NCBI RefSeq assembly: GCF_015767435.1
Contig: NZ_JADWOV010000230.1
Coordinates: 1-64,000 of the forward strand
Length of the DNA: 64,000 nt
Direction of reading: 5' to 3'
From: Polaribacter sp. BAL334
Lineage (GTDB): Bacteria; Bacteroidota; Bacteroidia; Flavobacteriales; Flavobacteriaceae
Part shown: positions 17,506 to 25,685 of the stretch, piece after piece
Layout: every line of letters begins with the position of its first letter
How positions within the stretch are numbered: the first letter of the stretch is position 1
Program-made: the position numbers and the translations under genes
Notes under the pieces: model-generated
The model's input: the letters and a program-made list of their open reading frames with translations, nothing else
Database searches by the model: none
Told to the model about the DNA's origin: nothing

Positions 17506-18819
17506 ATGTCTAGATTTGAATTAAAGCTACCAAAAATGGGTGAAAGTGTTGCTGAGGCAACCATTACATCTTGGTTAAAAGAAGTTGGAGATACTATTGA
17601 ATTGGATGAAGCTGTTGTGGAAATTGCAACAGACAAAGTAGATTCAGAAGTGCCAAGTGAAGTGGAAGGAACTTTGGTTGAAATCTTATTTGAAAAAGAT
17701 GCGATTGTTCAGGTTGGACAAACGATTGCGATTATTGAAACTAGCAGTGACTCAGCTCCAAAAATTCAAAAGCAAGAAGTTGAAATTCCTGCTGAGGTAC
17801 AAGAAGTTGAAAAAACGATTGAAAAAGCAGCCGAAATTATAGCAACTCCTATCACAAAGACTTCTGATTCTGGAAAATTTTATTCGCCTTTAGTTAGAAA
17901 TATTGCGCAAACGGAAGGGGTTTCGATGCAAGAACTTGAGGCTATTTCTGGAACAGGAAAAGACGGAAGAGTTACCAAAGAAGATATTTTACAGTTTATA
18001 GATCATAAAAAAGTGGCTCCAAAAGTAGCTGTAACTCCAACTCCAGTTCAGGAAAAACCAGTAACAACTGTTCAAAAAGAACAGCCAAAAGCACCAGTTT
18101 CTGTGAATGGTGGTGACGAAATTATCGAAATGAGCAGAATGGGTAAATTGATTGCAAAACACATGGTAGATTCTGTTCAGACTTCTGCTCACGTGCAATC
18201 GTTTATCGAAATTGATGTGACGAATATCGTAAAATGGCGTGACAAAGTAAAAGATGCTTTCTTGAAAAGAGAAGGAGAGAAGCTGACTTTCACCCCTATT
18301 TTAATGCATGCTGTTGCTGCTACTATCAAAAAATACCCGATGATTAATATTACGGTTGATGGCGATAAAATCATCAAACGTAAAAATATCAACCTAGGAA
18401 TGGCAGCTTCTTTACCAGATGGAAATCTCATTGTTCCTGTGATTAAAAATGCAGATCAATTGAATTTGGTGGGCATGACCAAACAAGTGAATGACCTTGC
18501 AAACAGAGCAAGAATCAATCAGTTAAAACCTGATGAAATTCAAAATGGAACCTACACTGTAACCAATGTAGGTAGTTTTGGGTCGGTAATGGGAACACCT
18601 ATTATCAATCAACCACAAGTGGCAATTTTGGCTTTGGGTGCTATCAGAAAAGTACCAGCCGTAATCGAAACACCTGAAGGCGATTTTATTGGCATCAGAC
18701 AAAAAATGTTTGTGTCGCATTCTTATGACCATAGAGTTGTGAATGGAGCTTTGGGTGGCATGTTTATCAGTACTTTAAAAGACATTTTAGAATCTTGGGA
18801 TGTGAATCAGGATTTTTGA
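17506..18819 (+). CDS. 2-oxoacid dehydrogenase E2 acyltransferase, one lipoyl domain
   Basis: This is the acyltransferase core of a 2-oxoacid dehydrogenase complex, transferring an acyl group from lipoyl-lysine to CoA. Residues 1-75 are one lipoyl domain with Lys44 in ATDKVDSEV. Residues of about 128-167 are the peripheral subunit-binding domain (YSPLVRNIA...GKDGRVTKEDIL). Residues of about 205-437 are the catalytic domain. The active-site motif reads DHRVVNG (His409, Asn413), where most E2 proteins have DHRxxDG. No E1 or E3 gene is adjacent, so whether it serves branched-chain 2-oxoacid or 2-oxoglutarate dehydrogenase is uncertain. Confidence 0.9.
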   Translation: MSRFELKLPKMGESVAEATITSWLKEVGDTIELDEAVVEIATDKVDSEVPSEVEGTLVEILFEKDAIVQVGQTIAIIETSSDSAPKIQKQEVEIPAEVQEVEKTIEKAAEIIATPITKTSDSGKFYSPLVRNIAQTEGVSMQELEAISGTGKDGRVTKEDILQFIDHKKVAPKVAVTPTPVQEKPVTTVQKEQPKAPVSVNGGDEIIEMSRMGKLIAKHMVDSVQTSAHVQSFIEIDVTNIVKWRDKVKDAFLKREGEKLTFTPILMHAVAATIKKYPMINITVDGDKIIKRKNINLGMAASLPDGNLIVPVIKNADQLNLVGMTKQVNDLANRARINQLKPDEIQNGTYTVTNVGSFGSVMGTPIINQPQVAILALGAIRKVPAVIETPEGDFIGIRQKMFVSHSYDHRVVNGALGGMFISTLKDILESWDVNQDF

Positions 18820-18868
18820 AGTTAGCTGTTGGCTTTTAGCTGTTGGCATTTAGTAGTTGGCTTTTAGG
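18820..18868. repeat. GCTAAAAGCC-type dispersed repeat, inverted orientation
   Basis: Just after the E2 stop, GTTGGCTTTTAGCTGTTGGC and GTTGGCTTTTAGGG are antisense copies of the motif seen near 6.9, 13.2 and 14.5 kb. Confidence 0.6.
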
Positions 18869-18915
18869 GTTTATTATTCAAGGTTGGTTGTTTCTTAATT
18901 ATCTTTTTTGATTTA

Positions 18916-19314
18916 TTAATTGAATTTAAGGGTTCGTTAATAGGATTTACTGTTACATTAATAGGAATTGTGGGTTCATTAATAGGAATTACGGGTACGT
19001 TAATAGGAATTGCGGATACGTTAATAGGGTTTACGGGTTAATTAATAGGATTTATGGGTTCATTAAAAGGATTTACGGGTACGTTAATAGGAATTACGGG
19101 TGTGTTAATAGGATTTACGGGTGTGTTAATAGGATTTAAGGGTACGTTAATAGGAATAACGGGTACGTTAAAAGGATTTGACAATGCATTAATAAGAATT
19201 GTCGGTTCATTAATAGGAATTGGCGATGCATAAATAGGAAATGTCGGTTTGTTATTAGGAATTTACGATGCATTAAAAGCAATTGGCGATGCATTTATAG
19301 GAAATGACGGTGCA
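18916..19314. repeat. Phased 21-bp noncoding tandem array, 19 units
   Basis: Nineteen consecutive 21-base units share the core TTAATAGGAATTACGGGT and follow one another without a single insertion or deletion. Units 1-12 are close to consensus; units 13-19 drift towards GGCGATGCA endings, and a decayed twentieth follows. All six reading frames meet stops (for example at units 6, 11, 16 and 17), so it is not a repeat protein. With its flanks it fills most of a 683-base stretch without a gene between the E2 gene and the orphan gene at 19503. A 21-base period is two helical turns, so every unit shows the same face. Confidence 0.92.
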
Positions 19315-19425
19315 TTTATAGTATATTATTATTAAACATTTATTTTTTGAGTATCCATCAAAAAAATTTTTATATAAATTTTTTTCTTTATTGGTATGAA
19401 TTGAAAATTTGCTTATTGGGTTTTT

Positions 19426-19442
19426 GAAACCTGTAAGGTTTC
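19426..19442. repeat. Short palindromic element GAAACCTGTAAGGTTTC
   Basis: A 17-base near-palindrome with 7-base arms (GAAACCT/AGGTTTC) of the sort scattered in flavobacterial intergenic DNA. It sits between the tandem array and the inverted-repeat cassette and could act as a weak hairpin. Confidence 0.55.
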
Positions 19443-19464
19443 AGAAAAATCGCTTGTTTTCTTT

Positions 19465-20034
19465 GTTGTGGGTACGAGCGAGACGCTCTCAATAGCTGGG
19501 AGCTAAATTAAATATTCTTTTGAATTTTCCACTCCTAACTCAATTTCCATCATTTTACTAAATTTATTACACAAACACATTATTTCTAACCACTGCTCAT
19601 CTAAAACTAAATCATTAGGAGATTTGTTGAAATTTTCAAAAGTATCAATTTTTTTAGAAATTAGTTTTAACCCTTTAATCAATCTATTAGAGAGGAGTTT
19701 ACTATAATTATACCACTCACCTAAATTTTGTTTAGTAGACAAATCAAAAAAGCAATAATCGTTGAGGGTTTCTATAGCATCGCTGCAGTCAAGAATAATA
19801 CTGTTATAATTTTTATCTATACCACCCCAATAATTTAATATGAATTTCTTATCACTAATCCTTACAAGTACATTTAGAACATTTAACAGAACGTTTCTAT
19901 CAGATTCATCTAAGTTTTTCATTGATTAAAAGTATTTAAAAATTATAATTAATATGAATTTGAAGAGATTTAAAAATCTTGAATTTATAAAAAGACTACC
20001 CAGCTAGCGCGAGCGTCTCGCTCGTGCCCGTAAC
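19465..20034. mobile_element. Inverted-repeat-flanked cassette around an orphan gene (candidate)
   Basis: A 36-base sequence at 19465-19500 recurs in inverted orientation at 19999-20034 with 29 or more matching positions. Both copies hold GAGCGAGACGCTC, itself a hairpin, and TAGCTGGG at the inner end. The only gene inside is the 139-codon ORF. The termini are far more GC-rich than their surroundings. No transposase is present, so this would be a non-autonomous element, a mobile gene cassette, or simply a pair of REP-like repeats that happen to flank a gene. Confidence 0.5.
19503..19922 (-). CDS. Orphan hypothetical protein, 139 residues
   Basis: I do not recognise the family. The product is soluble, mostly helical by composition and acidic, and contains ILNYWGGIDKNY and VLDEQWLEIMCLCNKF. 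There is no signal peptide or membrane segment. It is the only gene between two 36-base inverted repeats, and its stop codon lies about 3 bases inside the left one. No consensus TAnnTTTG is evident upstream. Codon use looks like ordinary flavobacterial coding sequence. It could be an accessory or defence-related cargo gene, but nothing in the sequence shows that. Confidence 0.6.
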   Translation of the reverse strand: MKNLDESDRNVLLNVLNVLVRISDKKFILNYWGGIDKNYNSIILDCSDAIETLNDYCFFDLSTKQNLGEWYNYSKLLSNRLIKGLKLISKKIDTFENFNKSPNDLVLDEQWLEIMCLCNKFSKMMEIELGVENSKEYLI

Positions 20035-20228
20035 TCTATCAAAGGGCAAATTAACAAAACAACATAAATTTTTACCTTTCATGTTTCAAATATTTTCGTC
20101 CAAAGTAACCATTTTCATTAAAGAATCAAAAAAGTAATTTGGAAACTTTCATTTAAAAACAGACAGCAGGAAATGGCTTCTGATAAAAATAAAAAAGATT
20201 TATTGAAATGTAAAAACTTTTATTTTTA
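19923..20228. other. Gene-free stretch between the orphan gene and the Fic gene
   Basis: This 306-base stretch holds the right inverted repeat (19999-20034) and otherwise AT-rich sequence. A 19-codon ORF at 20173 on the forward strand is too short to support. A 7-bp AT-only hairpin near 20211-20230 lies at the Fic stop codon and is a weak terminator candidate. Confidence 0.5.
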
Positions 20229-21110
20229 CTAGCCGTTTTCTTCGTAATAGTAGGAGTAATCAACTCCTTTCATAAACATTTCGCGGTCATTTATTTTGCT
20301 AGTGAGCGCATTATTGAGAAGTGATTTTAGAATTTTATGATTAGTTGGGCTTTCAATCATTGCATTCATGTAATCTTGTTTTCCTATTTTACTCCAATCA
20401 ACACATTTTTTAAGTTCTTTTTTTAGAATCAAATCTAACCAAATTCTACAGCTTCTGCCATTTCCTTCCATAAAAGGATGTGCAATGTTCATTTCTACAT
20501 ATTTGTGAACGATTTCATCAAATGTAGTTTGAGGCATTGCCTCTATTTGCTGCAAAGTATTCCCCAAAAAATGAGATACTGCAAATTGAAATCCGCCTTT
20601 TGAGATATTTTTTTGCCTGATTTGCCCTGCAAAATCATACAATCCTCCAAATAAGTAAGCGTGTATTTGTTGCAAGCCTTTAGATGTACCAACTTCTATG
20701 TTATTTGTAAAAGAACTTTCAAAGAGTGCATAGGCTTTTATTTTGCTTTTTCCGTCTATGCTTTCGTCGCTGTAAGTAAACCATTCCATAAATCGGTTTG
20801 CTTTTTTACTCGGAAATTGCTTACCTAAGGCAATAATTCCAGCATAATCTAATAGATCTGTCAAATATCTTTTATTGTCTTTGGCTAAAAGTTTCAGTTG
20901 GGTAGTGGTACTAACCAACTCGTTATTTTCTTTTTTTAATTTGGCTTTAAGATATTTCCAATAGTTTCGGGTTTTTGAATAGTCATCTTGGTCAGTGAGT
21001 AAAGCTACAATATCCAATACACTAAACCACCACTTCGCATTTTGTTCGTCCCAAACAGCTCTAACTTCGCGATCGTCAAAAAAACGAATAGATATTTTAG
21101 AATTACTCAT
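20229..21110 (-). CDS. BRO-N-like / Fic-domain fusion protein
   Basis: Fic enzymes usually AMPylate target proteins on Tyr, Ser or Thr hydroxyls using ATP. Residues 1-115 look like a BRO-N/antirepressor-type DNA-binding domain ([15 protein letters not shown]...[13 protein letters not shown]). Residues of about 125-293 form the Fic domain, with [20 protein letters not shown] and the complete active-site loop [12 protein letters not shown] (His211). The C-terminus carries S286YYYE290, similar to the inhibitory S/TxxxE helix of class III Fic proteins. No separate antitoxin gene is adjacent. It lies next to the tandem-array and cassette region, which suggests an accessory locus. Confidence 0.85.
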   Translation of the reverse strand: MSNSKISIRFFDDREVRAVWDEQNAKWWFSVLDIVALLTDQDDYSKTRNYWKYLKAKLKKENNELVSTTTQLKLLAKDNKRYLTDLLDYAGIIALGKQFPSKKANRFMEWFTYSDESIDGKSKIKAYALFESSFTNNIEVGTSKGLQQIHAYLFGGLYDFAGQIRQKNISKGGFQFAVSHFLGNTLQQIEAMPQTTFDEIVHKYVEMNIAHPFMEGNGRSCRIWLDLILKKELKKCVDWSKIGKQDYMNAMIESPTNHKILKSLLNNALTSKINDREMFMKGVDYSYYYEENG

Positions 21111-21204
21111 ACATTTATTGTTTTGACACTTTTGATTGGTTCATTTGCGGTTTTAGCGAAGTTCGTTCATTTCATCTAAAAAACCAATAGAAAAACACCC
21201 TTTT

Positions 21205-21212
21205 TATTTTTG
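21205..21212 (+). promoter_or_regulatory. Candidate promoter -7 element upstream of the esterase
   Basis: TATTTTTG matches TAnnTTTG about 70 bases before the esterase ATG. No good TTG at consensus spacing is visible. Confidence 0.3.
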
Positions 21213-21282
21213 TAGTCAACAAACAATTCACACCTCTTTTTTTGTACTTTCACAACCGATTTTTAAATTCTATTTCGTCATA

Positions 21283-21966
21283 ATGAAACCAACTCATTTT
21301 ATTACCATTTTCTTTTTGGGTATTTTTTCTTTCAGTTATTCGCAATTAAAAACGATTACTAACCAAACAGCCTATCCTTTTTGGATTCATGTTCCTGAAG
21401 CAGCAAAAACGGAGAAACAACCTATTTTGATATTTTTGCATGGAAAAAGTCTTTCTGGTACTGATTTGAATCGTGTGAAAAGATATGGTGTGCTGAAAGC
21501 GATGGAAAAAGGACGAAAAATTCCGGCAATTGTGGTGGCTCCTCAGTTGGCAAATGGAAGTTGGAATCCTGATAAAGTATTGGAAATATTGGAATATGTT
21601 CAAAAAAATTACAATACAGATGCTAGTCGAATTTATGTTTGCGGAATGAGTTTAGGTGGCTATGGAACACTTCATTTTGCAGGAAAATACGCAGATAAAA
21701 TAACAGCAGCAGTTGCCATTTGTGGTGGTGGAAACGTAAAGGATGGGTGTACATTAGCCACAATTCCACTTTGGATTCAACATGGTGATAAAGACTTTAT
21801 TGTGCCTATTTCTGAATCTAAAAAAGTGGTGGATGCTATTCAAAAATGCGATAAAAATGCGAAAGTTACTTTTACCATCATAGAAGGAGGCAATCATGGA
21901 AGTGTTGAACGTCTTTTTCATCAAGATGCTTTGTATGATTGGCTTTTTCAACAAAAAAGAGAGTGA
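21283..21966 (+). CDS. Secreted alpha/beta-hydrolase (esterase/phospholipase-carboxylesterase type)
   Basis: The 227-residue protein has a Sec signal peptide (cleaved near residue 20, FSFSYSQ). The alpha/beta-hydrolase core shows the oxyanion region LIFLHGKSLSG, the nucleophile elbow CGMSLGGYG (Ser123), HGDKDFIVP with the acid residue (about 175), and GGNHGSVE with the catalytic His. It would hydrolyse a carboxylic ester or short peptide ester in the periplasm. The substrate cannot be assigned. It appears to be a single-gene unit. Confidence 0.88.
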   Translation: MKPTHFITIFFLGIFSFSYSQLKTITNQTAYPFWIHVPEAAKTEKQPILIFLHGKSLSGTDLNRVKRYGVLKAMEKGRKIPAIVVAPQLANGSWNPDKVLEILEYVQKNYNTDASRIYVCGMSLGGYGTLHFAGKYADKITAAVAICGGGNVKDGCTLATIPLWIQHGDKDFIVPISESKKVVDAIQKCDKNAKVTFTIIEGGNHGSVERLFHQDALYDWLFQQKRE

Positions 21967-22060
21967 TTTTAAATAAAATCACAAAACAAAAATCACTATT
22001 TAGACCAAGTTTTTTTAATTAATTCTTATCCTTAAATGATAAATTATATCTATTAAAATA

Positions 22061-22068
22061 TATATTTG
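22061..22068 (+). promoter_or_regulatory. Promoter -7 element for the DUF6263-like gene
   Basis: TATATTTG matches TAnnTTTG 22 bases before the ATG at 22090. Confidence 0.45.
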
Positions 22069-22089
22069 TAAAAACTAAATTTTAAAAAG

Positions 22090-22821
22090 ATGAAAAGAAT
22101 TATTACCTTATTTTTTGTGTTTGCCTCATTGTGTTTACATGCACAAAAATCTGTTTTGTTAAGAACTAATTATAACTCTGGTGACAAGTATGTTGTTATT
22201 GTTGAAACAATAAATAACATGGGCGCACAAGGAGGAATGAATATGAAAATGACTACAGACATGTTTATTGCAAATGTGAATACTGATACAATTTCAGTAG
22301 AGTCAAAAGTTTCGAATGTGACTATGGACATGCTTCAAGGTGGAATGACTATGAGTTATGATTCATCAGCTAAAGAGGAAGATTTAGATCAAATGGGTAA
22401 AATGATGAAGCAACAACTTGACCCGATGTTGAAAGCGGTTATTTATACCAAAATGAATAAACAAGGGGAGTTGTTATCTACAAAAGTGGAACCCGCTGTT
22501 GCAGGAATGGATCAGTTTAATAAATCAGGGAATATTGTTTTTCCCAAAGAAAAAATCTCTGTTGGTTCAACTTGGTCAAATGAAACTGAAGATCAAGGAT
22601 TAAAAATGGTTGCAAATTACATGGTTTCAAAAATTGAAAATGATACTGTATTTTTAACTATTTCAGGAACAGTAAGTGGTGTAGGTGAAGGCAGTGTCAA
22701 TGGAATGGCTGAGATTGACAGTAAAACAGGTTCCTCTAAAAAATCTGAAATCAATATGACAATTTCAGTTCAAGGAAATGAAATGAAAATTTCAACGAAA
22801 TCAACAATGGAAAAAGTATAA
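22090..22821 (+). CDS. DUF6263-like secreted protein
   Basis: The 243-residue protein has a signal peptide (MKRIITLFFVFASLCLHAQ) and a beta-rich mature part rich in Met, with MGAQGGMNMKM and IDSKTGSSKKSEINMTISVQ. It resembles the DUF6263 proteins of Bacteroidota, whose function is unknown. It is preceded by its own promoter and followed by a strong terminator, so it forms a single transcript. The numerous methionines are notable but no metal-binding arrangement can be proven. Confidence 0.7.
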   Translation: MKRIITLFFVFASLCLHAQKSVLLRTNYNSGDKYVVIVETINNMGAQGGMNMKMTTDMFIANVNTDTISVESKVSNVTMDMLQGGMTMSYDSSAKEEDLDQMGKMMKQQLDPMLKAVIYTKMNKQGELLSTKVEPAVAGMDQFNKSGNIVFPKEKISVGSTWSNETEDQGLKMVANYMVSKIENDTVFLTISGTVSGVGEGSVNGMAEIDSKTGSSKKSEINMTISVQGNEMKISTKSTMEKV

Positions 22822-22850
22822 TAATCACACCCAACAGTTAATAAATAATA

Positions 22851-22891
22851 AAAAAAAGCTCGGTTTGAATTTTCAAACCGAGCTTTTTTTG
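22851..22891. terminator. Strong bidirectional terminator between the DUF6263-like gene and pdhC
   Basis: A 12-13-bp perfect stem (AGCTCGGTTTGAA pairing with its complement at 22872-22884) is flanked by an A run on the left and a T run on the right. It can end both converging transcripts. Confidence 0.9.
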
Positions 22892-22910
22892 TTGAATGTA
22901 TTTTGAAAAA

Positions 22911-24560
22911 CTATGCCAACATCGTCACAGGATTTTCAATATATGTTTTTAAGGTTTGTAAAAACTGAGCACCTACTGCACCATCAACAGTTCTGTGGTC
23001 GCAAGTTAAGGTCAATTTCATGGTGTTGCCCACTACAATTTGTCCGTTTTTAACTACTGGTTTTTCAACAATGGCTCCAACAGATAAAATCGCAGAATTG
23101 GGTTGATTGATAATCGAAGTGAAACTTTCGATGCCAAACATCCCTAAGTTAGAAACCGTAAACGTACTTCCTTGCATTTCTGCAGGCGTGATTTTTTTGT
23201 TTCTTGCTTTTCCAGCCAAATCTCTCACAGCAGCTCCAATTTGCGTTAAACTCAATTGATTGGTGTGTTTGATCACAGGAACTAACAAACCATCTTCAAC
23301 AGCAACAGCTACTCCAACATGAATGTGACTGTGGTATTTTGTGTTTTCGTCAGTCCAAGAAGTATTTACTTGTGGATGTTTTTGCAATGCCATTGCGCAC
23401 GCTTTTACAACCATATCATTGAAAGAAACTTTGGTATTTGGAATTTCGTTGATTACATTTCTTGATGCCATAGCATTGTCCATATCCACTTCAATATTCA
23501 AACTGAAATCAGGAGATGTAAATTTAGAATTGCCCAAAGATTTCGCAATAGCTTTACGCATTTGTGAATTTTTCACTTCGGAAGTTTTTTCTTCACCTGC
23601 AATGGCGAATTGAGTTACAACAGGAGTTTCTCCAGCTTTTTTCTCAGCTTGAGGTTGAGCAGTTTCAGTAGATTTTGCAGAAGGAGCGAAACTTTCCACA
23701 TCTTTTTTGACTATTCTCCCATTTTCACCAGAACCATTTACGTCAGATAAATTGATTCCTTTATCAGAAGCTATTTTTTTAGCCAAAGGCGATGCAAAAA
23801 TTCGTCCGTTTGAAGCATTAGAACTTGAATTTGAAGTTTCCGATTTTGAAACTTCTACTTCTTTTTCCACTTTTTTTTCATCAGTTTTTTCTGATGTTGT
23901 AGCTGAGCTAGCTGTAACGTTTCCAGAAACAATTCCAGAAACATCAGTTCCTTTTGGACCGATAATCGCCAATAAACTATCTACAGGAGTTGTTTCACCT
24001 TCGTGAACACCAATGTATAAAAGGGTTCCTTCATAAAAAGATTCGAATTCCATAGTAGCTTTATCCGTTTCGATTTCAGCCAAAATATCACCTTCTTCAA
24101 CAGGATCACCCACTTTTTTTAACCATGAAGCCACAGTTCCATCAGTCATAGTATCACTCAAACGTGGCATGGTAATCACTTGAACTCCCTCAGGAATTGT
24201 AGCAACTTTAGCAGTTGTTTTTTCGGTGATTTCTTCTTTTGTTTCTTCAGATTTTGGAGCTGCTGTTATTTCTTCTTTTGGAGCTTCTGTTTTTCCACTT
24301 AAAAGTGCAGCAATGTCTTCACCTTCTTCACCAATAATGGCTAACAAAGTATCAACAGGAGCAGTTTCTCCTTCTTGAACGCCAATGTGTAACAAAGTTC
24401 CTTCATGAAAAGATTCAAATTCCATAGTAGCTTTGTCAGTTTCTATTTCTGCTAAAATATCTCCTTCTTCTACTTTATCTCCTACTTTTTTCAACCATTT
24501 TGCCACAACACCTTCTTCCATGGTGTCACTCAATCTGGGCATATTTACAACTGTAGCCAT
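22911..24560 (-). CDS. pdhC: Pyruvate dehydrogenase complex E2, dihydrolipoamide acetyltransferase
   Basis: E2 transfers acetyl groups from lipoyl-lysine to CoA. The 549-residue protein has two tandem lipoyl domains (about 1-80 and 128-206), each with ETDKATMEFES around the lipoyl lysine and almost identical sequence. A Glu/Lys/Ser-rich linker leads to the subunit-binding domain (about 255-292, FASPLAKKIASDKG) and the catalytic domain (about 325-549) with the normal active site DHRTVDG (His522, Asp526). It lies three bases downstream of pdhA, so the two are co-transcribed. Confidence 0.96.
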   Translation of the reverse strand: MATVVNMPRLSDTMEEGVVAKWLKKVGDKVEEGDILAEIETDKATMEFESFHEGTLLHIGVQEGETAPVDTLLAIIGEEGEDIAALLSGKTEAPKEEITAAPKSEETKEEITEKTTAKVATIPEGVQVITMPRLSDTMTDGTVASWLKKVGDPVEEGDILAEIETDKATMEFESFYEGTLLYIGVHEGETTPVDSLLAIIGPKGTDVSGIVSGNVTASSATTSEKTDEKKVEKEVEVSKSETSNSSSNASNGRIFASPLAKKIASDKGINLSDVNGSGENGRIVKKDVESFAPSAKSTETAQPQAEKKAGETPVVTQFAIAGEEKTSEVKNSQMRKAIAKSLGNSKFTSPDFSLNIEVDMDNAMASRNVINEIPNTKVSFNDMVVKACAMALQKHPQVNTSWTDENTKYHSHIHVGVAVAVEDGLLVPVIKHTNQLSLTQIGAAVRDLAGKARNKKITPAEMQGSTFTVSNLGMFGIESFTSIINQPNSAILSVGAIVEKPVVKNGQIVVGNTMKLTLTCDHRTVDGAVGAQFLQTLKTYIENPVTMLA

Positions 24561-24563
24561 ATC

Positions 24564-25553
24564 TTAACTTATAAAAGGATAATTTTTCTGTTCATAAACC
24601 ATATCATACATTTGCTGTGTTTCAGGATATGGAGACTCTTCTGCAAATTTTTCACATTCTGCAACTAAATCTTTCACTTGCTTATCAATAGCTGCAATTT
24701 CTTCGTCAGTAGCGTATTTATTTTCGATAATAATATCCAAAACTTGTGTAATTGGATCTATTTTTTTGTATTCTTCAACTTCGTCTTTTGTTCTATAATG
24801 TTGTGCATCAGACATGGAATGACCTCTATATCTGTAGGTTTTCATTTCTAAAAATGTAGGTCCATCACCACGTCTTGCTCTTTGAATTGCTTCGTCAACA
24901 GCTTCTGCAACTTTCACAGGATTCATAGCGTCTACAGGTCCACAAGGCATTTCGTAGCCCAAACCAAGTTTCCAAATATCAGTGTGATTTGCAGTTCTTT
25001 CTACTGAAGTTCCCATGGCATAACCATTGTTTTCACAAATAAAAATAACGGGTAATTTCCATAACATTGCTAAGTTAAAAGCTTCATGCAGTGAACCTTG
25101 TCTTGCAGCACCATCACCAAAACAAGTTAAGGTAACAGCATCACTTCCTTTATATTTGTCTCCAAAAGCGATTCCTGCTCCTAAAGGAATTTGACCACCA
25201 ACAATTCCATGACCACCATAAAAACCAAATTCTTTCGAAAAAATATGCATAGAACCTCCCATTCCTTTGGATGTTCCTGTTACTTTTCCATACAATTCAG
25301 CCATTACTTTTCTAGGATCTTCACCCATTCCAATTGGTTGCACGTGATTTCTATAAGCGGTAATCATTTTGTCTTTTGACAAATCCATGGCATGCAATGC
25401 GCCTGCTAAAATAGCTTCTTGGCCATTGTATAAATGCAAGAAACCTCTTACTTTTTGTTGGATGTAAACTGAAGCTAATTTATCTTCAAATTTGCGCCAA
25501 AAAAGCATGTCTTTGTACCAATCTAAATAGGTTTGTTTGGTGATTTTTTTCAT
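24564..25553 (-). CDS. pdhA: Pyruvate dehydrogenase E1 component, alpha subunit
   Basis: The 329-residue subunit binds thiamine diphosphate and decarboxylates pyruvate together with a separate beta subunit. The ThDP-binding motif runs from CFGDGAARQG to FICENNGYAMGT, and the phosphorylation-loop-like region contains YRYRGHSMSDAQHYR. GQEAILAGALHAM and MGGSMHIF are also typical. No pdhB is present here, so the beta subunit must be elsewhere. It is the first gene of the pdhA-pdhC operon. Confidence 0.96.
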   Translation of the reverse strand: MKKITKQTYLDWYKDMLFWRKFEDKLASVYIQQKVRGFLHLYNGQEAILAGALHAMDLSKDKMITAYRNHVQPIGMGEDPRKVMAELYGKVTGTSKGMGGSMHIFSKEFGFYGGHGIVGGQIPLGAGIAFGDKYKGSDAVTLTCFGDGAARQGSLHEAFNLAMLWKLPVIFICENNGYAMGTSVERTANHTDIWKLGLGYEMPCGPVDAMNPVKVAEAVDEAIQRARRGDGPTFLEMKTYRYRGHSMSDAQHYRTKDEVEEYKKIDPITQVLDIIIENKYATDEEIAAIDKQVKDLVAECEKFAEESPYPETQQMYDMVYEQKNYPFIS

Positions 25554-25611
25554 TCTTAATAATTGTTGAAAGTAGTATAAATTAAAAAATGTACTTTTTA
25601 AAATCGAATTA

Positions 25612-25619
25612 CAAAAATA
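25612..25619 (-). promoter_or_regulatory. pdhA promoter -7 element
   Basis: Reverse-strand TATTTTTG matches TAnnTTTG, predicting a leader of roughly 50 bases before the pdhA ATG at 25553. No clear upstream TTG. Confidence 0.4.
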
Positions 25620-25685
25620 GCTGTTTTATAAAGAATAAAAAAACTTGATTTTGTGAAATTTCTCGCAAACGATTTCGATGAATTT

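Noticed and set aside
18916..19314. CRISPR array
   Set aside because: Units are 21 bases and directly adjacent with no unique spacers, and there are no cas genes.
18916..19314. Repeat protein with seven-residue units
   Set aside because: All six frames contain stops within the array, such as at units 6, 11, 16 and 17.
20173..20232. 19-codon forward ORF MASDKNKKDLLKC
   Set aside because: Too short, no promoter, and it runs into the Fic stop region.
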